DNA from: JBFLXB01 sp964570625
Lineage (GTDB): Bacteria; Nitrospirota; Nitrospiria; 2-01-FULL-66-17
DNA length: 64,000 bases
Assembly (NCBI GenBank): GCA_964570625.1
Contig: CAZMYW010000022.1
Coordinates: 10,742 to 74,741 of the forward strand
Reading direction: 5' to 3'
The notes under the pieces were generated by a model. It saw only the letters and a list, made by a program, of their open reading frames with translations. It made no database searches and was not told where the DNA came from. Of the stretch, positions 17,208 to 25,057 are shown piece after piece. A program made the translations under genes and the position numbers. How positions within the stretch are numbered: position 1 is the stretch's first letter; each line of letters starts with the position of its first letter.

Positions 17208-17963
17208 TTGAAAAGTTTCCTCATCGACATGGACGGCGTCCTGGTCCGTGGCCCGCAGTTGGTCCCGGGGGCGGATGCGTTTATCGAGCGGTTGGCGGCG
17301 CAGGGGCGGAAGTTCTTGGTGCTGACCAATAACTCGGAGCGCACGCCCAAGGATCTGGAACACCGGCTCAGGAAGATCGGGCTCAACGTCGGGGCTGAGC
17401 ATATCTATACCTCGGCGTTGGCGACCGCGCGGTTTCTGAACAGTCAGCGGCCCAGGGGCACGGCGTTCGTGATCGGCGAATCCGGGCTTGTTGCTGCGCT
17501 GCACGAGGTGGGGTACGTGATCACCGAGGATCGCCCGGACTATGTCGTGGTGGGCGAGGCGCCGCACTATGACCACCAGCGCATCACCCAAGCCATCCGG
17601 TTGATCAACGACGGGGCGCGATTCATCGCCACCAATCCGGACGTGACCGGGCCGACCGAGGCAGGCATCGTGCCTGCGACCGGGGCGTTGGTTGCGCTCA
17701 TGGAAAAGGCCACCGGACGCCAGGCGTACTTCGTGGGCAAGCCCAACCCGCTGATGATGCGAACCGCGTTGCACCAGATTCAGGAGCACTCCGAAAACGC
17801 GGTGATGGTGGGGGACCGGATGGACACCGACGTGGTGGCCGGGATCGAGAGCGGCATGGAGACCATCCTGGTGTTGACCGGCGTCACGCGGCGCGAGGAC
17901 GTGGACCGATACCCCTATCGCCCGGCGCGGATCGCGGAATCCGTCAGCGCGATCGAGCTGTAA
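17208..17963 (+). CDS. HAD superfamily hydrolase, NagD/4-nitrophenylphosphatase type
   Basis: Seen: 251 residues, start TTG at 17208. HAD motif I is LIDMDGVL, motif II LVLTNNS, then ATNPDVTGPTE, the motif III Lys in VGKPNP and motif IV GDRMDTDVVAG. The cap domain lies between motifs II and III (class IIA). Known: these enzymes dephosphorylate small sugar phosphates or nucleotides such as UMP, or act as phosphoglycolate phosphatases. The exact substrate is not predictable. It follows yajQ by about 30 bases and probably ends this transcription unit. Confidence 0.9.
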   Translation: MKSFLIDMDGVLVRGPQLVPGADAFIERLAAQGRKFLVLTNNSERTPKDLEHRLRKIGLNVGAEHIYTSALATARFLNSQRPRGTAFVIGESGLVAALHEVGYVITEDRPDYVVVGEAPHYDHQRITQAIRLINDGARFIATNPDVTGPTEAGIVPATGALVALMEKATGRQAYFVGKPNPLMMRTALHQIQEHSENAVMVGDRMDTDVVAGIESGMETILVLTGVTRREDVDRYPYRPARIAESVSAIEL

Positions 17964-18082
17964 CCCGCTCGTGCGCTCGCTTCCCTCTTGACTGGGGGGG
18001 CGAGATTGTCTAGCACGCGGTCTTGATTTGAACCGAGGCTGCGCATGAGGCATGTGCGGGCCGCGAGAGGGAGTTTTGTACG

Positions 18083-18358
18083 ATGAAGTCGTTTTCTGTA
18101 ACCGCGGGCTCGTCGTCGGGGGAGGCTGCTGCGGTCGCGGGCACGCAGTACCTGCTGGTGGCGTGCAACGTCACGCGCGTGGTGACCGTGGACGGTCGGA
18201 ACGTGGGCCGAACGGATGAAATTATCGAGGTGCCGGCGGGTGAACATACGGTCAGTCTGCTCGCTCCGCCCAAGAACTTCCGCCCCAAGGAGCGACGGGT
18301 CACGTTGGCGGGAACGTCGTCCCAGAAGCCGCTGGTCGTCTCCTTTGAAACGATGTAG
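18083..18358 (+). CDS. Small PEGA-domain-like protein
   Basis: Seen: 91 residues with GGGAG upstream of the ATG. No signal peptide. The core VVTVDGRNVGRTDEIIEVPA followed by GEHTVSLLAPPKNFRPKE has the pattern of a PEGA beta-sandwich (small insert, Gly turn, PAGEH motif). Known: PEGA domains are usually surface-layer or carbohydrate-associated modules. Its role is unknown. It stands alone between a phosphatase and a zinc-finger regulator; a weak TTGACT/TAGCAC promoter-like pair lies at 17988-18016. Confidence 0.65.
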   Translation: MKSFSVTAGSSSGEAAAVAGTQYLLVACNVTRVVTVDGRNVGRTDEIIEVPAGEHTVSLLAPPKNFRPKERRVTLAGTSSQKPLVVSFETM

Positions 18359-18384
18359 CTCGATCGTTGCGTGCGGCGCCCGGT

Positions 18385-18414
18385 TTGACTTGGCCGGAAG
18401 AGGTCTGTTAACAT
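18385..18414 (+). promoter_or_regulatory. Promoter of the DksA/TraR-like gene
   Basis: -35 TTGACT at 18385-18390, an 18-base spacer, and -10 TAACAT at 18409-18414, about 47 bases before the ATG. Confidence 0.5.
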
Positions 18415-18460
18415 CCCGACTCGTTTTGCCCAAACTCCGGTCGCCAGACGAGGGCCCTTG

Positions 18461-18883
18461 ATGGCCAAAGATACGAAACCCAAGACTGAACCCAAGCGGT
18501 CGGCCAAAGGCGCCGGCTCCGAGAAGGAGCGCGACCTGGCCGAGATTCGCGACGCGCTCGAACAACAGCGCAAGACCCTGTTGTCCGACGCGGGGGTGAT
18601 GATCGGCCAAGGCATCACCTACGGCGCCGAGAACCTGCCGGACCTGGGTGATCAAGCGAGTGCGGTCACCGATCAGAACTTCATGCTGCGGCTCAAGGAG
18701 CGCGAGCAGAAGTTGCTCAAGAAGATCGACGAAGCGCTGGACCGTATGATGGCCGGCACGTTCGGAATCTGCGAGTCGTGCGGCGGCGAGATCGGGATGA
18801 AACGCCTCAAAGCCCGTCCGGTCACCACGCTCTGCATCGAGTGTAAGACCAAGCAGGAAGAGGACGAAAAGGTCCGTCAGTAG
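18461..18883 (+). CDS. DksA/TraR C4-type zinc-finger protein
   Basis: Seen: 140 residues, ATG at 18461 with GAGGG upstream (a TTG one codon earlier is less likely). A lysine-rich N-terminus is followed by a coiled-coil hairpin (AEIRDALEQQRKTLL, NFMLRLKEREQKLLKKIDEALDRM) and a C-terminal zinc finger: CESCGGEIGMKRLKARPVTT followed by LCIECK, i.e. four cysteines as C-x2-C-x17-C-x2-C. Known: DksA binds the RNA polymerase secondary channel and modulates transcription with ppGpp; TraR-like relatives act similarly. The acidic tip residues that define true DksA are not obvious, so I keep the family name. Confidence 0.88.
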   Translation: MAKDTKPKTEPKRSAKGAGSEKERDLAEIRDALEQQRKTLLSDAGVMIGQGITYGAENLPDLGDQASAVTDQNFMLRLKEREQKLLKKIDEALDRMMAGTFGICESCGGEIGMKRLKARPVTTLCIECKTKQEEDEKVRQ

Positions 18884-18901
18884 CACCGGTGTTCCCGCCG
18901 C

Positions 18902-19075
18902 ATGAGCGTCGCCAAAAACCTCGGCGGCTGTTTGTTGGTGATCGTGGCGATCTTCGGGTTTTACCTCGCGATCACCCTGAGCCTCACGTTCTGGGCCCTG
19001 CCGATCGCGGCCATCCTGTTTTTTATCTCGCTCATTCTGTTCTCCCTCGCGCTGGGTACCAGCGACCGGCGGTGA
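18902..19075 (+). CDS. 57-residue double-membrane-span protein
   Basis: Seen: a short frame from ATG 18902 to TGA 19075. It has a short positively charged N-terminus (MSVAKN), then two closely spaced hydrophobic spans (LLVIVAIFGFYLAITLSL, ALPIAAILFFISLILFSLAL) and a polar tail TSDRR. It starts 19 bases after the zinc-finger gene on the same strand. Nothing else occupies this stretch, and the hydrophobic pattern is coherent, so I regard it as probably real. Function unknown. Confidence 0.6.
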   Translation: MSVAKNLGGCLLVIVAIFGFYLAITLSLTFWALPIAAILFFISLILFSLALGTSDRR

Positions 19076-19114
19076 TTGCCGGCTCAATGCTCCGACGAGT
19101 CCGACAGGTCGGAC

Positions 19115-20278
19115 ATGTCTGACCACGACCCTCACGTCTTTGCCCTGATCCGCGACGAAATCGCGAACCGCGGCCCCATCACGTTTGCCCGGTTGATGGA
19201 ACTCGCGCTGTATACGCCAGGCGTGGGCTATTACATGCGCGATGCGGAGCGGATCGGCGCGCGCGGGGACTACTACACCAGCAGCAACCTCCACCCCGTG
19301 TTCGGCGAATTGGTGGCTAAGCAGCTCGTGGAGATGGCCGGCATCCTCGGGGAAGGGCCGGTGACGATCATCGAACAGGGCGCGGGACGAGGCGTGCTCG
19401 CATTCGACATCCTCCAGTCGCTGACCCAGATCCAGGGCCTGCCGCCGTGGACGTACCTGATCGTAGAAAAAAGCCCGGTGATGATCGCGCAACAACGACG
19501 GCTGTTGGCCCCGTTGATCCCGTCCGGGCGGGTGGAGTGGGCGGACGCGCTGCCGACATCGCCGGTCGACGGGTGTGTGGTGTCCAACGAATTGGTGGAC
19601 GCGTTTCCCGTGCATCGCGTGATCTGGCGGGAAGGCGGCCTCCAGGAGATCTTCGTGGACGCGGCCGGCGAGGGGTTGGCCGAGCGGTTCGACGCGCCGT
19701 CCACCCCCGCGCTGGCGGCGCACCTGGACCGGCTCGGCGTGACGCTGGTCGAGGGCCAGCAGGCGGAGGTCAATCTGGCCGCGATCGACTGGATGCGCGC
19801 GGTGGGCGCCGCGCTCCGCCGTGGATTTGTCGTGACGATCGACTACGGGTATCCCGCGGATCAATTGTACGACCCGCTCCGCCGGCGGGGCACCGTGCTG
19901 GCCTACCACCAACATCGCGCCAGCGAGGCCCTATACGAGCGTCTCGGTCGCCAGGATCTGACCGCACACGTGGACTTCACCACGCTGGCGTGGGCGGGCC
20001 GGGACGCCGGCCTGGAGGTGGTGGGGTTCACGGACCAAACGAGGTTCCTCCTGGGGTTGGGCGTGCATGAGACCGCGGAGCGGTTGCTCGCCGCCGCGAC
20101 CGAGGAGGCCGAGCGCGAACGCACGCTGGCGGGCATCCGGGGTCTCCTGGATCCGCAGGACATGGGGCGATTATTCAAAGTGCTGGTCCAGAGCAAGGGC
20201 GTGTCCCCCGGCCGGCTCTCGGGCCTCTCCCTCGGCTCCGGTGGAGCGGGGCGACTGCCCGCGGCTCCGGCCTCATAA
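19115..20278 (+). CDS. MidA/NDUFAF7-family SAM-dependent methyltransferase
   Basis: Seen: 387 residues from ATG 19115 (19076 is a longer alternative with a poor N-terminus). Typical family blocks are GPITFARLMELALYTPGVGYY, GARGDYYTSSNLHPVFGEL, IIEQGAGRGVLAFDIL (SAM-binding loop), VVSNELVDAFPVH, TIDYGYPADQLYDPLRR and HVDFTTLAWAGRDAGL. Known: the eukaryotic member NDUFAF7/MidA dimethylates an arginine of complex I subunit NDUFS2 (bacterial NuoD) during assembly. Inference: here it lies directly upstream of the nuo operon, about 120 bases before nuoA, which supports a complex I assembly role in bacteria. The start is moderately certain. Confidence 0.9.
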   Translation: MSDHDPHVFALIRDEIANRGPITFARLMELALYTPGVGYYMRDAERIGARGDYYTSSNLHPVFGELVAKQLVEMAGILGEGPVTIIEQGAGRGVLAFDILQSLTQIQGLPPWTYLIVEKSPVMIAQQRRLLAPLIPSGRVEWADALPTSPVDGCVVSNELVDAFPVHRVIWREGGLQEIFVDAAGEGLAERFDAPSTPALAAHLDRLGVTLVEGQQAEVNLAAIDWMRAVGAALRRGFVVTIDYGYPADQLYDPLRRRGTVLAYHQHRASEALYERLGRQDLTAHVDFTTLAWAGRDAGLEVVGFTDQTRFLLGLGVHETAERLLAAATEEAERERTLAGIRGLLDPQDMGRLFKVLVQSKGVSPGRLSGLSLGSGGAGRLPAAPAS

Positions 20279-20292
20279 ACAGCCGAAAACGC

Positions 20293-20322
20293 TTGACACT
20301 CAAAACAGCAGTCGATTAAAAT
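20293..20322 (+). promoter_or_regulatory. Sigma70-type promoter of the nuo operon
   Basis: -35 TTGACA at 20293-20298 (perfect), an 18-base spacer, and -10 TAAAAT at 20317-20322 (one mismatch). The predicted start is near 20329, giving a leader of about 70 bases before nuoA. Confidence 0.75.
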
Positions 20323-20399
20323 GTCACCCCTGCTCCATGGCTGATCGTGCGGACATGGGACAGAGTCGGTGATCGGTAATTCGTCTCCAAGGAGGCCCT

Positions 20400-20771
20400 G
20401 TGCCTGGAGAGTACGTCCCCCAGCAGTACCTGCCGATTCTGATTTTCGCCGGCATCGCGGCGGCGTTCGGGTTCGCCCAGCTCTTCGTCGCGTCGTTCAT
20501 CCGGCCGCATGATCCCTACCGCGAAAAGCTCCAGCCGTATGAAAGCGGCATGCAGCCCTTCTCCGACGCGCGGATTCCATTTCCGATGCGGTACTACGTC
20601 ATCACCATGTTGTTCGTCATTTTCGACATCGAGGCGGTGTTTCTCTATCCGTGGGCGGTGGTGTTCAACCAGATCGGGCTCTACGCGCTGGTGGAAATGG
20701 TCCTCTTCATCGCCATCTTGGCGGTCGGCTACGTGTACGCGTGGAAGAAGGGGGCGCTGGAATGGGAGTAA
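20400..20771 (+). CDS. nuoA: NADH-quinone oxidoreductase subunit A
   Basis: Seen: 123 residues from a GTG preceded by AAGGAGG at ideal spacing. Three membrane helices; the conserved loop PHDPYREKLQPYESGMQPFSD and the FVIFDIEAVFLYPWAV motif identify NuoA. Known: a membrane-arm subunit at the quinone-chamber junction of complex I, containing the mobile TMH1-2 loop. It is the first gene of the 14-gene operon and overlaps nuoB by 10 bases. Confidence 0.97.
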   Translation: MPGEYVPQQYLPILIFAGIAAAFGFAQLFVASFIRPHDPYREKLQPYESGMQPFSDARIPFPMRYYVITMLFVIFDIEAVFLYPWAVVFNQIGLYALVEMVLFIAILAVGYVYAWKKGALEWE

Positions 20772-21241
20772 CGGGCGGGCTCGACACCACGCTGATCACC
20801 ACCAAGGTCGATTCGGTCATCAACTGGGCGCGCAAGTCCTCGCTTTGGCCCATGACGTTCGGCCTGGCCTGCTGCGCCATCGAGATGATCACCTCGGTGT
20901 CAGCCCGGCACGATATCGACCGCTACGGCGCCGGCGTGTTTCGCGCCTCGCCTCGCCAGTCCGACCTGATGATCGTTGCCGGGACCGTGTGCCGGAAGAT
21001 GGCGCCGATTATTCGCCGGATTTATGACCAGATGCCCGAACCGCGGTACGTCATCTCGATGGGGTCCTGCGCGACGTCCGGGAACATCTACAACAGTTAT
21101 TCGGTCGTGCAGGGCGTCGACCAGATCGTCCCGGTGGACATCTACGTCCCCGGGTGCCCGCCTCGTCCCGAAGCCCTGTTTGACGGCATCCTCAAGCTCC
21201 AACAGCAAATCATGCAGCGTAAGGTCTTGACGAAAGCGTAG
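20762..21241 (+). CDS. nuoB: NADH-quinone oxidoreductase subunit B
   Basis: Seen: 159 residues, ATG 20762 inside the end of nuoA; the longer frame from 20651 is an out-of-context extension. Cluster N2 ligands are present as the tandem-cysteine motif FGLACCAIEM, then GTVCRKM and VPGCPPRPEAL. Known: NuoB holds the terminal [4Fe-4S] cluster N2 that reduces quinone, in the peripheral arm beside NuoD. The N-terminus is short, with no extra domain. Confidence 0.97.
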   Translation: MGVTGGLDTTLITTKVDSVINWARKSSLWPMTFGLACCAIEMITSVSARHDIDRYGAGVFRASPRQSDLMIVAGTVCRKMAPIIRRIYDQMPEPRYVISMGSCATSGNIYNSYSVVQGVDQIVPVDIYVPGCPPRPEALFDGILKLQQQIMQRKVLTKA

Positions 21242-21243
21242 GC

Positions 21244-21750
21244 ATGCATCCCCTCGCGCAGTTCGTCCAAGACCGGTTTCCCGGCGCGGTCATCGGCGTC
21301 AACGAAGCGTTCGGCGAGTTGACCATCTCGGTGCGCAAGGACCGCATCGCGGCGGTGTGCCGGGCCCTGCGGGATGATCCGGCGTGGCGGTTCACGTTCT
21401 TGAGCGACGTGTTGTCCGTGGATTTCCCGGACGCCGAGGAGCGCTTCGAGGTGATCTACCATCTCTTCTCGATCGAGAAACACCACCGGGTTCGGCTCAA
21501 AGCGAGAGTGGCCGAGGATGATTGTCGGATCGAGTCGGTGACATCGGTCTGGCCCGGCGCCAATTTCATGGAGCGCGAAGTCTACGACTTGATGGGCGTC
21601 GAGTTTACCAACCATCCCGACTTGCGGCGGATTCTGTTGACCGACGACTACGAGGGTCACCCGTTGCGAAAGGACTACCCCACCGAAGGCACGGGATGGC
21701 GCAATACGTTTGAATTTCTGCCCAAGGGTGAAGGCCCGTCGATCACATGA
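21244..21750 (+). CDS. nuoC: NADH-quinone oxidoreductase subunit C
   Basis: Seen: 168 residues, starting 3 bases after nuoB. The 30-kDa subunit signature is present as EREVYDLMGVEFTNHPDLRRI with LTDDYEGHPLRKDYP just after it. Known: a scaffold subunit of the quinone-reducing module next to NuoD. It is a separate gene here, not the NuoCD fusion of E. coli. Confidence 0.97.
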   Translation: MHPLAQFVQDRFPGAVIGVNEAFGELTISVRKDRIAAVCRALRDDPAWRFTFLSDVLSVDFPDAEERFEVIYHLFSIEKHHRVRLKARVAEDDCRIESVTSVWPGANFMEREVYDLMGVEFTNHPDLRRILLTDDYEGHPLRKDYPTEGTGWRNTFEFLPKGEGPSIT

Positions 21751-21780
21751 GGCGTGCGAGTCTCATCAATGAGGGACGTG

Positions 21781-23055
21781 ATGGCTGACGTGTCCCAGAC
21801 GCGGCGTCCGGGTTCGAGCGCGCAGCGCGACGAGTTCGGCCTGATCCACCCCCGGCCGGACGTCGCGCCGGATGATCGCGCGGTCCTCCGGACCGAGGAA
21901 ATGCTGCTCAACATGGGGCCCCAGCACCCCAGCACCCACGGCGTGCTCCGCGTGGTGTTGGAGCTGGAGGGTGAACGCATCCTCAAGGCCACCCCGCACC
22001 TGGGCTATCTGCACCGCGGAACCGAGAAACTCGCCGAGGGCAAGACCTATCAACAGATCGTGACGTTGACGGACCGGCTCGACTACGTCTGCGCCATGAC
22101 CAACAACTTCGCGTACGTCCGGGCGGTCGAAAAGCTGCTGGGGGTCACGGTGCCGCCGCGGGCGGAGTACGTCCGCACCATCGTCGCGGAGCTGCAGCGT
22201 ATTTCCGGGCATCTGTTCTGGTTAGGCACCCAAGCGCTCGACATCGGTGCCATGACCGTGTTCTTCTATACGTTCCGCGAGCGGGAAATCCTGATCGAGC
22301 TGTTCGAGAAGCTCTGCGGCGCGCGCCTGACCTACAGTTACTACACGATCGGCGGGGTGAGCAACGACCTCACGCCCGAGATGATCGAGACCCTGCGCGT
22401 GTTCCTGAAGGCGTTTCCGGACAAGATCAGCGAGTACAACACGCTGTTGGAAACCAACCGGATCTGGCTCGCGCGCACCAAAGACGTGGCGGTGATTTCG
22501 GCGGAAGATGCGGTGGCGTACAGCCTCACCGGGCCCGCGCTGCGTGGCTCGGGCGTGAACTACGATATTCGCAAGGCCGAGCCCTACGCGGCGTACGGCG
22601 ACGTGGAGTGGGAGGTGCCGCTGGGCAAGAACGGCGACACCTACGACCGCTACTTCATCCGGATCGAGGAAATCCGCCAGAGCGCGCGTATCGTCAGCCA
22701 GTGCCTCGACAAACTCCCGGACGGACCGATCTCGATCGACGTGCCCGGCATCACGTTTCCGTCGAAGGACCGGGTGATGGTGGACATGGAGAGCCTCATC
22801 CACCATTTCAAGATGGCGTGTGAAGGGATCAAGGCGCCCAAGGGCGAAGTCTATTGCGCGACCGAGGCGCCGAAGGGCGAATTGGGCTTCTACATCAACA
22901 GCGACGGCGAGAACCATCCGTACCGGTTGAAGATACGGTCCCCCAGCTTCGTCCACCTGGGCGCGTTCGACCACATGGCGCGCGGATATCTCATCGCCGA
23001 CATCGTCACGATTTTCGGCACCTACGACGTGGTGATGGGGGAGTGCGATCGGTGA
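21781..23055 (+). CDS. nuoD: NADH-quinone oxidoreductase subunit D
   Basis: Seen: 424 residues from ATG 21781, which has GAGGG 5 bases upstream; ATG 21769 and GTG 21754 are alternatives. 49-kDa subunit motifs are MGPQHPSTHGVLR, GYLHRGTEKLAEGKTY, DRLDYV, ISGHLFWLG and C-terminal FDHMARGYLIADIVTIFGTYDVVMGECDR. Known: lines the quinone pocket with NuoB; the homologue of the hydrogenase large subunit without its metal site. In mitochondria this subunit is the MidA/NDUFAF7 substrate. A palindromic repeat starts 2 bases after the stop. Confidence 0.97.
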   Translation: MADVSQTRRPGSSAQRDEFGLIHPRPDVAPDDRAVLRTEEMLLNMGPQHPSTHGVLRVVLELEGERILKATPHLGYLHRGTEKLAEGKTYQQIVTLTDRLDYVCAMTNNFAYVRAVEKLLGVTVPPRAEYVRTIVAELQRISGHLFWLGTQALDIGAMTVFFYTFREREILIELFEKLCGARLTYSYYTIGGVSNDLTPEMIETLRVFLKAFPDKISEYNTLLETNRIWLARTKDVAVISAEDAVAYSLTGPALRGSGVNYDIRKAEPYAAYGDVEWEVPLGKNGDTYDRYFIRIEEIRQSARIVSQCLDKLPDGPISIDVPGITFPSKDRVMVDMESLIHHFKMACEGIKAPKGEVYCATEAPKGELGFYINSDGENHPYRLKIRSPSFVHLGAFDHMARGYLIADIVTIFGTYDVVMGECDR

Positions 23056-23056
23056 A

Positions 23057-23180
23057 GAGCCCGTCCATGAAAGGCCATCTGCGGCGTTGCCGCTGCGCTT
23101 CCGTTCCTCACGTACGGACCCGGTACGCTCCGGTACGGTTCTCGCGGCGCCTGGCATCTGGCGCTTTCCTGAACGGGCTC
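23057..23180 (+). repeat. Intergenic palindromic repeat, family A, copy 2 (nuoD-nuoE)
   Basis: 124 bp starting 2 bases after the nuoD stop: GAGCCCGTCCATGA at the left and CCTGAACGGGCTC at the right form inverted ends. The inside carries GCTGCGCTTCCG and CACGTACGG blocks shared with the other copies. It is read in frame as a false N-terminus of nuoE. Confidence 0.85.
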
Positions 23181-23209
23181 CGCTTTCGCGGTTGCTCAGA
23201 GAGACGCTG

Positions 23210-23731
23210 ATGCTGTCTGAGTCCGCCAAGGACAAGATTCGGGAGCTGTTTCCAAGGTATCCCGACAAACGGTCGGTGATGTTGGCGGCGCTGTGGATCA
23301 CGCAGGAAGAGAAGGGGTACGTCACCGAGGAGGCCATGGCTGACATCGCCGTGCTCCTGGAAGTGACCCCGGTGCAGGTCTACGAGACGGTGACGTTTTA
23401 CACCATGTTCACCCTGCAGCCGGTCGGCAAGTATCTGATTCAGGTCTGCCGGACGCTCTCGTGCGCACTGGTGGGGGCGGGGAGCCTGATCCGCCATCTG
23501 GAGCAGCGGCTCGGGATCACGGTCGGCGAGACCACCGCGGACGGGTTGTTCACCGTAAAGAAGGTGGAGTGTCTGGCCGCTTGCGGTGCAGGGCCGATGA
23601 TGCAGATCAACAATGAGTTCTACGAGTACCTCACGACGGACAAGGTGGACCGGATTCTCGATGATTTGAAGCGCGACGGCAGGTCGTCGCTGGCGTCGGG
23701 GCCGTTTTTGATCCCCTTACAAATGGCCTAA
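23210..23731 (+). CDS. nuoE: NADH-quinone oxidoreductase subunit E
   Basis: Seen: 173 residues from ATG 23210; upstream codons are repeat sequence. The 24-kDa thioredoxin-like fold has YPDKRSVMLAALWITQEEKGY, VYETVTFYTMF, and [2Fe-2S] ligands in CRTLSC and CLAACGAGP. Known: binds cluster N1a in the NADH-dehydrogenase module with NuoF. The distance from nuoD, about 150 bases, is due to the repeat. Confidence 0.96.
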   Translation: MLSESAKDKIRELFPRYPDKRSVMLAALWITQEEKGYVTEEAMADIAVLLEVTPVQVYETVTFYTMFTLQPVGKYLIQVCRTLSCALVGAGSLIRHLEQRLGITVGETTADGLFTVKKVECLAACGAGPMMQINNEFYEYLTTDKVDRILDDLKRDGRSSLASGPFLIPLQMA

Positions 23732-23738
23732 CGCGACC

Positions 23739-25040
23739 GTGCCCACGTACGAACCGGTTCTGTTGAAGAATATTCTGACCCCCGGCTATACCGGGGACCT
23801 GGCGGCCTACGAGCGCGCGGGCGGGTACCAGGCGATCCGCAAAGTGCTCAAGGAGCACCAGCCCGCGGAGGTCATCGAGCTGGTCAAGAAGTCCGGCCTG
23901 CGCGGTCGCGGCGGGGCGGGGTTTCCCACCGGCACGAAGTGGAGCTTCATTCCCCAAGACCCGTCGCTGACCAAGTATCTGTGCGTGAACGCGGACGAGA
24001 GCGAGCCGGGGACCTTCAAGGACCGCGAGTTAATCGACCGCGACCCCCATCAGATGTTGGAAGGCACGTTGATCGCGGCGTATGCGATCGGGGCCAAGGT
24101 GGCCTACATCTATATCAGGGGCGAGTTCGCGCTCGGGGCGAAGGTGCTCGAACGGGCCCTCGACGAGGCGCGGGCGAAAGGCTACATCGGGAAGAATGTG
24201 TTCGGCAGCGGACGCGAGATCGAGGTCTGGCTGCATCGCGGCGCGGGCGCTTACATCTGCGGGGAGGAAACCGCGCTGATCGAGTCGATCGAAGGCAAAC
24301 GCGGGTTGCCCCGCGCCAAGCCCCCGTTCCCGGCGATCAACGGGCTCTACCAGCGGCCCACGGTGGTCAACAACGTCGAGACGCTGGCCAACCTGCCCCA
24401 CATCATCAATCGGGGCGTCGAGTGGTTCACCTCGCTCGGGACGGCCAAGAGTCCGGGCACGCGCATTTTCTCGATCAGCGGTCACGTCAAGCGCCCCGGC
24501 AATTACGAAGTCCCGCTCGGCATCCCGCTGCGCGAACTGATCGACGAACACGCCGGCGGCGTTCGGGATGGGCACCGCATCAAGGCCATCATCCCCGGCG
24601 GCGCGTCCGCCGCGTTCTTCACCCCAGACCATCTTGACGTGACGCTCGATTTCGAGGCCGTGGCGCAAGCGGGCTCGATGCTCGGCTCCGGCGGCGTGAC
24701 GGTGATGGACGAGACCACGTGTATGGTGTGGGCCGCGTACAACCTCATGGGTTTCTTCGACCACGAGTCCTGCGGCAAATGCACGCCGTGCCGGGAAGGC
24801 AGCACGTGGTTGTACACGATCATGGGGCGGATTGAACACGGCGAGGGTCGTCCCGAGGATCTGGCGCAACTCGAGCACTTGTGCGGCAACATCGCGGGCA
24901 AAACCGTCTGCGCGTTCGGCGACGCCGAAGTCGCGCCGATCTTGAGCACGCTCAAGCACTTTCGCGACGAATACGACGCGCACATCCGCGAAAAACGCTG
25001 TCCAATGGGTGAGCGCGCGTTGGCGCACGCAGGGCAGTAA
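23739..25040 (+). CDS. nuoF: NADH-quinone oxidoreductase subunit F
   Basis: Seen: 433 residues, GTG start. FMN/NADH-binding segments are GLRGRGGAGFPTGTKW, NADESEPGTFKDRELI and AYICGEETALIESIEGK; the [4Fe-4S] N3 site is CGKCTPCREGSTW with a later Cys in LEHLCGNIAGKTVCAFGD. Known: oxidises NADH and starts electron flow in complex I. A diverged paralogue occurs at 43405. Confidence 0.97.
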   Translation: MPTYEPVLLKNILTPGYTGDLAAYERAGGYQAIRKVLKEHQPAEVIELVKKSGLRGRGGAGFPTGTKWSFIPQDPSLTKYLCVNADESEPGTFKDRELIDRDPHQMLEGTLIAAYAIGAKVAYIYIRGEFALGAKVLERALDEARAKGYIGKNVFGSGREIEVWLHRGAGAYICGEETALIESIEGKRGLPRAKPPFPAINGLYQRPTVVNNVETLANLPHIINRGVEWFTSLGTAKSPGTRIFSISGHVKRPGNYEVPLGIPLRELIDEHAGGVRDGHRIKAIIPGGASAAFFTPDHLDVTLDFEAVAQAGSMLGSGGVTVMDETTCMVWAAYNLMGFFDHESCGKCTPCREGSTWLYTIMGRIEHGEGRPEDLAQLEHLCGNIAGKTVCAFGDAEVAPILSTLKHFRDEYDAHIREKRCPMGERALAHAGQ

Positions 25041-25057
25041 CCGGTGACGAGGCGGAC

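Noticed and set aside
17915..19915. 666-codon minus-strand open frame
   Set aside because: Runs antisense through four clear genes.
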